A stretch of DNA of 64,000 nt, taken from contig NZ_JAERMK010000025.1 in assembly GCF_016918015.1 (NCBI RefSeq), positions 1 through 64,000 on the forward strand, written 5' to 3'. The stretch comes from Glycomyces sp. YM15 (lineage in GTDB: Bacteria > Actinomycetota > Actinomycetes > Mycobacteriales > Micromonosporaceae). This document shows, piece after piece, positions 59,022-64,000 of the stretch; position 1 is the stretch's first letter; every line of letters begins with the position of its first letter. The notes under the pieces were generated by a model that worked only from the letters and a program-made list of their open reading frames with translations, was not told where the DNA came from and made no database searches. The translations under genes were made by a program, and so were the position numbers.

Positions 59022-59822
59022 TTACAGCTCCCGGATCTTCAAGCGCTCCAAAGCCTGCTCGTGCAGCAGCCCGTTCGTCGCGAGCGCGGAGCCGCCGTCG
59101 GGACCCGCGCGTCCTCGCAGATCCGTGAACGTCCCGCCCGCCTCTTCGACGATCAACGCCAGCGGCGCCAGGTCCCAAAGGGCCACTTCGGGTTCGGCCG
59201 CGATGTCCACGGCCCCCTCGGCGAGCAGGCAGTACGAGTAGAAGTCGCCGAAGCCGCGTTCGCGCCACGCCTCGTGGAGCAGCCCCAGCATCGCGCCCTG
59301 ACGGTCGAGCTTGGCCCAGCCGGTGATCGAGGAGATGCTCACCGAGGCGTCGGAGAGCTTCCCGACCTTCGAGACGTGGATCCGCTTGCCCGCGCGCTGG
59401 TCGCGTCCGGCGAACGCGCCCGCGCCCTTCATGGCCCACCAGCGGCGCCCGAGCGCGGGGGCACTCACGACGCCGACGACCGGCTCGCCCCGGTCGAACA
59501 GGGCGATGAGCGTGGCCCAGATCGGCACGCCGCGAACGTAGTTGCGGGTGGCGTCGATCGGGTCGATGACCCACTTGCGGCCCGAGGCCCCTGGGTTGTC
59601 ACCGAACTCCTCGCCGAAGATCCCGTCCCGGGGGCGGGCGCGGGCGAGGGTCGAGCGCAGCACCTCCTCGATCGTGGTGTCCGCGTCGCTGACCTCGGTC
59701 ATGTCCGGCTTGGAGGAGACCCGCAGGTCGGAGGACCGGAACCGGCTGTTGCCGATCTGGGCGGCGCTGTCCGCGAGCAGGTGCGCGAGGCCGAGATCGT
59801 CGTTGTAGCTGGAGGTGGGCAT
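59022..59822 (-). CDS. hisN: Histidinol-phosphatase, inositol monophosphatase type
   Basis: A 266-residue Mg-dependent phosphatase. Metal motifs are [22 protein letters not shown] and [18 protein letters not shown]. The family includes inositol monophosphatase and SuhB; next to rsgA and aroA in actinobacteria it is the HisN histidinol-phosphate phosphatase of histidine synthesis. The ATG has TAGGAT 6 nt upstream, so it appears to have its own leaderless promoter although it lies only 65 nt after rsgA. Confidence 0.88.
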   Translation of the reverse strand: MPTSSYNDDLGLAHLLADSAAQIGNSRFRSSDLRVSSKPDMTEVSDADTTIEEVLRSTLARARPRDGIFGEEFGDNPGASGRKWVIDPIDATRNYVRGVPIWATLIALFDRGEPVVGVVSAPALGRRWWAMKGAGAFAGRDQRAGKRIHVSKVGKLSDASVSISSITGWAKLDRQGAMLGLLHEAWRERGFGDFYSYCLLAEGAVDIAAEPEVALWDLAPLALIVEEAGGTFTDLRGRAGPDGGSALATNGLLHEQALERLKIREL

Positions 59823-59828
59823 GGGCTC

Positions 59829-59834
59829 ATCCTA
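59829..59834 (-). promoter_or_regulatory. -10 box of hisN (leaderless)
   Basis: TAGGAT on the minus strand ends 6 nt before the ATG at 59822. Confidence 0.5.
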
Positions 59835-59887
59835 ACGAGGCCCCGACAGAGGCGCCGACCAGCGAGGCGACGAACAGATGAACGCGG

Positions 59888-60904
59888 CTAGTTCTTGGTG
59901 TCGGCCTCGTGGAGAGACGCGAGCACGCGCCGGAACGAGGCGAGGCGGCCCGCTCGCGGGTCGTCGGGGCCGATCGCGGCGTCGAGGGCGCAGTCGCCGA
60001 TCTCGGGCGTGTGCGTGCACCCTCGCGGGCAGTCCTGGGCGACCTCCTCCAGTTCGGGGAAGGCCTTCAGGATCGAGTCGGCGGTGACATGGGCGAGTCC
60101 GAACGAGCGCACACCGGGCGTGTCGATGACCCAGCCGCCGCCGGGCAGCGCGAACGAGACCGTGCTCGTCGAGGTGTGCGAGCCCTTGCCGATGGAGCGG
60201 ACCTCGCTGACGGCGCGCCCGGCCCCGGGCACGAGCCGGTTCACCAGCGTCGACTTGCCGACGCCGGAGTGCCCGAAGAACACGTTCTCCTTGTCGCGCA
60301 GGAGCGCCACGAGGTCGTCGAGCGGCGCGTCGGGCTCGGTGGCGGTGATGGTGAGGTCGAGCTGGGAGTAGTAGGAGCGGACCTCGGCGACGAGCTCGGG
60401 CGCGAGGTCGTGCTTGGTCAGGCACAGCACCGGCGCGACCCCGGCGTCGTAGGCGGCGACGAGGCACCGGTCGACGAACCCGTACCGCAGCGGCGGGTCG
60501 ATGAGGCTGGCGACGACCACGAGCTGGTCCACATTGGCGACGACGACGCGCTCGGTGGCGTTCTCGTCGTCGGCCGAGCGCCGCAGCTCCCCGTGGCGCG
60601 GTTCGATCCGCACGATCCGGGCGAGGGTGCCGGGGTCGCCGGAGCGGTCGCCGACGAGCGCGGCGCGGTCGCCGACCACGATGGACTGCTTGCCGAGCTC
60701 ACGGGCCTTCATGGCCGTGACGATGACGCCGTCGACCAGGCAGGTGTAGCGGCCGCGGTCGACCGCGGTGACGAAGCCCTCCTGCGCGTGCTCGTGCTTG
60801 GGGCGGATCTTGGTGCGCGGCCGGGAGCGGCGGGTCGGCCGCACCCTGACGTCGTCCTCGTCCCACTTCTCGTCGTCCTCGGCATCCCAGTCCGGCTGCG
60901 GCAC
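59888..60904 (-). CDS. rsgA: Ribosome small-subunit-dependent GTPase A
   Basis: A 338-residue circularly permuted GTPase that helps mature the 30S subunit. An OB-like N-terminal domain follows a charged extension of about 45 residues (rich in Asp, Glu and Arg). The G motifs are in permuted order: CLTKHDLA (G4), GHSGVGKSTLVNRL (G1) and DTPGVRSFGL (G3). A C-terminal zinc site reads CPRGCTHTPEIGDC. The GTG overlaps the aroA stop by one base (TAGTG), so the two are coupled. Confidence 0.95.
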   Translation of the reverse strand: MPQPDWDAEDDEKWDEDDVRVRPTRRSRPRTKIRPKHEHAQEGFVTAVDRGRYTCLVDGVIVTAMKARELGKQSIVVGDRAALVGDRSGDPGTLARIVRIEPRHGELRRSADDENATERVVVANVDQLVVVASLIDPPLRYGFVDRCLVAAYDAGVAPVLCLTKHDLAPELVAEVRSYYSQLDLTITATEPDAPLDDLVALLRDKENVFFGHSGVGKSTLVNRLVPGAGRAVSEVRSIGKGSHTSTSTVSFALPGGGWVIDTPGVRSFGLAHVTADSILKAFPELEEVAQDCPRGCTHTPEIGDCALDAAIGPDDPRAGRLASFRRVLASLHEADTKN

Positions 60905-62235
60905 TAAGCGTCAGCCCCTTCGCTCGGCTCGGCGTTCCCGTGTCCGAGGACCGACTGCTCCCACACCTCGGCGAAGTCCGGCCAGGTCTTGGAGACGCAG
61001 TTGACGTCGGAGAGCTTGAGTCCGGGGATGACCAGTCCGGCCACGGCACCCGCGTGGGCCATGCGGTGGTCGTCGTAGGTCTCCCAGGTGCCGGTGGTGT
61101 GGCCGCCCTTGTTGACGCGGAAGCCGTCCTCGAACTCGTCGACGTCCGCGCCGATCTTGCGCAGCTCGGTCACGAGCGCGGAGACCCGGTCGGTCTCGTG
61201 GCCTCGGATGTGGGCGACACCGCGGATCGCGAAGGGGCCCTTGTTGACGCCGAACAGCGCGGCGAGCGTGGGCGTCAGCTCGGCGGCGTCGGCGAGGTCC
61301 AGTTCGATCGGCGGCACCGAGGGCGCGCCGACGACGGTGAGGCCGCCGCGGCTCCACTCGACGCGGGAGCCGAGCTGGACGAGGATGTCGCGGATCTTGT
61401 CCCCGGCCTGCGTGGTCTCGGTCGGCCAGCCCTCGACGGTGATCCGGCCGCCGACGGCGACGGCCCCGATGAGGAACGGCGCGGCGTTCTGCAGGTCGGG
61501 CTCGATGACCCATTCGCGGCCCTCGAGCTCGCCGGGCGCGACCCGCCAGCGGTTCGGCTCGGAGTCGTCGACCTCGGCCCCCGCCTGGCGCAGCATGTGC
61601 ACGACCATGTCGAGGTAGGGGCGGCTCGGGACCGGGCGATCGCCGACGTGGCGCAGGTCGAGGCCCTGCTCGAAGCGGGGCGCGGCCATCAGGAGCGCGC
61701 TCACCAGCTGCGAGGTCTTGGAAGCGTCGATGTCGAGCGCCCCGCCCTTGACGCTGCCGTGGGCGTTCACGGTGAACGGCAGGGCGAGCCGCCCGCCGTC
61801 GTCGATCGCGACACCGAGGTCCCGGAGCGCCTTGATGACGCCGTCGTTGGGGCGCTTGCGGGCGTGCGGGTCGCCGTCGAAGGCGACCGGGCCGTCCGCG
61901 AGCGCCGCGACGGGAGGCAGGAACCGCATCACGGTCCCGGCGAGCCCGCAGTCGACCTCGCCGCCGCCCTCGAAGACCCCCGGTGTGATGGTCCAGAGCT
62001 CGTCGTCGCCCGTGTCCACCGCGACGCCGATGGACCGCAGCCCCTCGGCCATGAGCAGGGAGTCACGGGCGATGAGGGGCCGCCGGATCGTGGAAGGACC
62101 GGAAGCGAGCGCGGCGAGGATGAGGGCGCGGGCCGTCATCGACTTCGAGCCGGGCACGCGGACGACCGCGTCGAGCTCGGCCTCGGCGTAAGGAGTCTCC
62201 CAGCGGCGCTTCTTCGGGGCGGTGGTTGCGTTCAC
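60904..62235 (-). CDS. aroA: 3-phosphoshikimate 1-carboxyvinyltransferase (EPSP synthase)
   Basis: A 443-residue shikimate-pathway enzyme. Substrate-binding motifs: VRVPGSKSMTARALILAALASGPSTI, CGLAGTVMRFLPPVAAL (the LxxGNAGTxxR-like loop with Ala-Gly-Thr), KRPNDGVIKALRDLG, and late TDRVSALVTELRKIGADVDE and YDDHRMAHAGAVAGL. It transfers enolpyruvate from PEP to shikimate-3-phosphate. The GTG has TAGAAT 6 nt upstream, indicating a leaderless message for aroA-rsgA. Confidence 0.95.
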   Translation of the reverse strand: MNATTAPKKRRWETPYAEAELDAVVRVPGSKSMTARALILAALASGPSTIRRPLIARDSLLMAEGLRSIGVAVDTGDDELWTITPGVFEGGGEVDCGLAGTVMRFLPPVAALADGPVAFDGDPHARKRPNDGVIKALRDLGVAIDDGGRLALPFTVNAHGSVKGGALDIDASKTSQLVSALLMAAPRFEQGLDLRHVGDRPVPSRPYLDMVVHMLRQAGAEVDDSEPNRWRVAPGELEGREWVIEPDLQNAAPFLIGAVAVGGRITVEGWPTETTQAGDKIRDILVQLGSRVEWSRGGLTVVGAPSVPPIELDLADAAELTPTLAALFGVNKGPFAIRGVAHIRGHETDRVSALVTELRKIGADVDEFEDGFRVNKGGHTTGTWETYDDHRMAHAGAVAGLVIPGLKLSDVNCVSKTWPDFAEVWEQSVLGHGNAEPSEGADA

Positions 62236-62241
62236 GCCGCC

Positions 62242-62247
62242 ATTCTA
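62242..62247 (-). promoter_or_regulatory. -10 box of aroA (leaderless)
   Basis: TAGAAT on the minus strand, close to the TATAAT consensus, ends 6 nt before the GTG at 62235. Confidence 0.55.
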
Positions 62248-62356
62248 GAGGCCCGCGAGCTGCGGACTCGAAGGTCGGCGGATCGGGGGTGGCGCGGATG
62301 GGGCCGCCGCGGGCGGCGTCCCGGAATTGAGGAGCCGGAGTGTCGGTGGCAGGGTT

Positions 62357-62362
62357 TACCGT
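62357..62362 (+). promoter_or_regulatory. -10 box of the SRAP gene (leaderless)
   Basis: TACCGT ends 6 nt before the ATG at 62369 and fixes the MCGRY start. Confidence 0.5.
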
Positions 62363-62368
62363 GAGGGC

Positions 62369-63109
62369 ATGTGCGGAAGGTACGCCAACAGCAAGTCGAG
62401 CTCGGACATGGCCGCGCTCTTCGACGCCGAAGACCTCATCGCCGGTGCCTGGGAGCCGCGGTACAACATCGCGCCCACGACGCCGGCGCCTATCGTGCGC
62501 CGCTCCAGGTCCAAGGACGAGCGCGTCGTCGAACTCGCTCGCTGGGGCCTCGTGCCGCCCTGGGCCTCCGACCCCGCCATCGGCACCCGCATGTTCAACG
62601 CCCGCATCGAGACCGTCGCCACGTCGCGGGCCTACAGGCGGGCCTTCGCGTCCCGCCGCGCCCTCGTCCCGGCCGACGGCTGGTACGAGTGGCGCAAGCT
62701 CCCCGGCGGCGGCAAGCAGCCCTACTTCTTCACCCGGCCCGGCGGCGTCGTCCTCGCGGGCCTCTGGGAGACGTGGTACATGGACGTCTCCCAGGCATCG
62801 AAGCAACCGCGCCAAGGCGACCTCAACCTCCTGACCTTCACGGTCCTCACCTGTCCCGCCATGGGCGAGGCGATCGAGACCGTTCACGACCGGATGCCGT
62901 ACGTCCTGCCGCCCGAGCGGTTCGCGGCCTGGCTGGGGGAGGAGGACGCCGACGAAGGCGAACTGCTCGCGGGCCCCGCCCCGTCGCTCCCCGACGACAT
63001 CGAGATCCGGAAGGTCGGCCGTGCGGTCGGCCGCGCCGACAACGAGGGCCCCGAACTCGTCCGTCCCGTCGACGCTGAGGAAGGTCCCTCGACGATCCCT
63101 GGATTGTGA
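62369..63109 (+). CDS. SRAP-domain abasic-site-protecting protein (HMCES/YedK type)
   Basis: A 246-residue SRAP protein that forms a covalent adduct with abasic sites in single-stranded DNA. After Met removal, Cys2 of MCGRY is the reactive residue. The other active-site residues are visible: Asn in PRYNIAPTTPAP, Glu in ADGWYEWRK, and His in TVHDRMPYVL. The true start at 62369 must expose Cys2, so the longer frame from 62327 is rejected; a -10 box 6 nt upstream agrees. It is divergent from aroA. Confidence 0.92.
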   Translation: MCGRYANSKSSSDMAALFDAEDLIAGAWEPRYNIAPTTPAPIVRRSRSKDERVVELARWGLVPPWASDPAIGTRMFNARIETVATSRAYRRAFASRRALVPADGWYEWRKLPGGGKQPYFFTRPGGVVLAGLWETWYMDVSQASKQPRQGDLNLLTFTVLTCPAMGEAIETVHDRMPYVLPPERFAAWLGEEDADEGELLAGPAPSLPDDIEIRKVGRAVGRADNEGPELVRPVDAEEGPSTIPGL

Positions 63110-63260
63110 AATCAATCACTATAGCGTGTAGGTATCTGTACCCCATGTCGTCGGTCTTTCGTGTACAAGCCCGCGCTGGTCGAACGGAATCGCTTCCCGA
63201 GGCGATCCCTCCAAGGCCCGCACCCAACGGCTCTGCATCCAAACGAAGAGGGAGGCAGCA

Positions 63261-63614
63261 ATGCGGCGAATCCGCCCCGACGAGGTAGCTCGAGCCCGGA
63301 GAGACCCCCGGCTGCTCGACGCCGCCGAATACCGCAACGAGATCATCCGAGGCGCCTACCGGATGAGCGGCGACGCCTGGCTCCGCCAAGGCAACTGCGC
63401 CGACGCCGAGCCCGACGTCATGTACCCCGAACCCCGCGAGCCCATCGACGAGGCGCTCGCCATGTGCGCGTCCTGCCCGGTGCGCACGCCCTGCCTGGTC
63501 CGGGCGCTGGAGGCCCGCGACCGCCACGGCGTCTGGGGGGCCACCGCGCCCCGCGAGCGCCGGGCGATGATCGAAGTCTGGAAGGACATCAATCCCCTGG
63601 CGGTCGGCGCCTAG
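63261..63614 (+). CDS. WhiB-like iron-sulfur transcription factor
   Basis: A 117-residue WhiB-family protein. Four cysteines (C46, C69, C72, C78) in the pattern C-x22-C-x2-C-x5-C bind a [4Fe-4S] cluster, and the GVWGAT turn is followed by a basic tail (RERR) for DNA contact. These proteins act only in actinobacteria, usually by binding the main sigma factor. The N-terminus (MRRIRPDEVARARRDPRLLD) is longer and more basic than in WhiB1. GGGAGGCAGCA precedes the ATG. The subtype is not clear. Confidence 0.92.
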   Translation: MRRIRPDEVARARRDPRLLDAAEYRNEIIRGAYRMSGDAWLRQGNCADAEPDVMYPEPREPIDEALAMCASCPVRTPCLVRALEARDRHGVWGATAPRERRAMIEVWKDINPLAVGA

Positions 63615-63631
63615 CCGAGCCCGCCGCATCG

Positions 63632-63672
63632 AAAGCCGCGACCGCTGGCCCCAGCGGAGGTCGCGGCTTTTC
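63632..63672 (+). terminator. Terminator after the WhiB-like gene
   Basis: AAAGCCGCGACC and GGTCGCGGCTTT form a 12-bp stem with an inner GCTGG/CCAGC extension, followed by T. Confidence 0.8.
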
Positions 63673-63862
63673 GCCGTCCAGTGAAGCCGTGCGGCATCGG
63701 CGATTCCAGCCTCCCCGGACCGGCGACGGTGTCATTGTTCGCCGGCCCGGGGCAGGTACTGGGAGTTCACGCCCCGGTCCCCCGGTGCGATCAGGACCCT
63801 TCCGGGTCCACACACGATAACGACTACGAGCACCGAAAGTTACCGTTTCCATCCACTCAGTA

Positions 63863-63898
63863 GCAATGTGGGGTGAGAGTCCGAAATTCGCACATTGC
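63863..63898. promoter_or_regulatory. Inverted repeat GCAATGTG...CACATTGC
   Basis: Perfect 8-bp arms are separated by 20 nt, about 80 nt upstream of the partial gene at 63977. It could be a regulator site; neither partner nor regulator is known. Confidence 0.35.
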
Positions 63899-63976
63899 AC
63901 CCGAAATTTCGGGACGACATCGCGCTCCCGGTCTCGATGTGGCGGATACGACTCGGGTGGTTTCGCGGAGGGCGGA

Positions 63977-64000
63977 ATGAAGCCGCACCGGACGCTGTTG
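63977..64000 (+). CDS. Start of a gene cut by the window edge
   Basis: ATG at 63977 follows GGAGGGCGGA and opens MKPHRTLL before the window ends. The ribosome-binding site is good, but only eight codons are visible, so no product can be named. Confidence 0.4.

Larger units (their letters stand above)
63615..63976. other. Gene-free region after the WhiB-like gene
   Basis: Apart from the terminator at 63632-63672, no open frame looks real. It contains an 8-bp inverted repeat (63863-63898), repeated CCGAAATT words (63881-63888 and 63902-63909), and AT-richer sequence near 63810-63910 that may hold the promoter of the gene beginning at 63977. Confidence 0.5.

Noticed and set aside
62327-62368. 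Upstream start for the SRAP protein
   Set aside because: SRAP chemistry requires Cys2 directly after the initiator Met; only the start at 62369 provides it.

Overview
This window is high-GC actinomycete chromosome (Actinomycetota). The evidence is strong third-position G/C, frequent GTG starts, a ClgR-PspA-PspM module, a WhiB-like protein, a Scr1/DUF397 regulator pair, HisN/RsgA/AroA synteny and many apparently leaderless promoters. The genus cannot be fixed; a filamentous soil type (Glycomyces, Micromonospora or Streptomyces-like) fits. Most of the window is ordinary core chromosome. The more accessory-looking parts are about 33.6-41.4 kb and 47.9-59 kb, plus the tail of an IS30-type element at the left edge.

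Layout. 0-6.6 kb: IS30 transposase tail, lipoprotein, rimO, pgsA, the envelope-stress set clgR-pspA-pspM, and an LPXTG surface protein. 6.7-15.8 kb: citramalate synthase behind a well-formed leader-peptide attenuator, a secreted beta-propeller, a FAH-family hydrolase with gltX, a PadR regulator with two HAAS-domain membrane partners, and a lysozyme-like secreted protein. 15.8-24.5 kb (minus strand): SRPBCC protein, probable NurA nuclease, Tat carbonic-anhydrase lipoprotein, SbcC, SbcD, HerA ATPase and a RibD-like reductase. This is a complete set of the DNA end-processing types known from archaea. 24.5-33.5 kb: vapBC, aldonolactone oxidase with a divergent alanine-racemase-fold aldolase, a bifunctional PBP, and two flavoproteins.

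33.6-41.4 kb: a probable modification-dependent nuclease (SRA/YDG-like plus PD-(D/E)XK), a thioesterase, two small unknown genes sharing a ribosome-binding cassette, Scr1/DUF397, a methyltransferase, and two tandem aminoglycoside-phosphotransferase-fold genes. This part ends in a suspicious poly-G/poly-C tract. 41.4-47.9 kb: sucB, lpdA, a conserved small protein, pepA with a lost stop codon, and gcvT.

47.9-59 kb: a pectin/uronate catabolic region. A secreted Tat pectate lyase with a ricin-type lectin domain, a gutted second pectate lyase and a CE7 acetyl esterase flank an intracellular operon. That operon holds uronate isomerase, a fuconate-dehydratase-family enolase, a fructuronate/tagaturonate-type reductase and two Gfo/Idh/MocA oxidoreductases. 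The lyase and esterase promoters share a 13-bp operator-like sequence. No canonical mannonate or altronate dehydratase is visible, so the enolase-family protein may fill that step. 59-64 kb: hisN, rsgA, aroA, an SRAP (HMCES/YedK) protein, a WhiB-like protein and the first codons of another gene.

Genes marked leaderless have a TANNNT -10 box 6-7 nt before the start codon. No rRNA, tRNA or CRISPR array was recognised.
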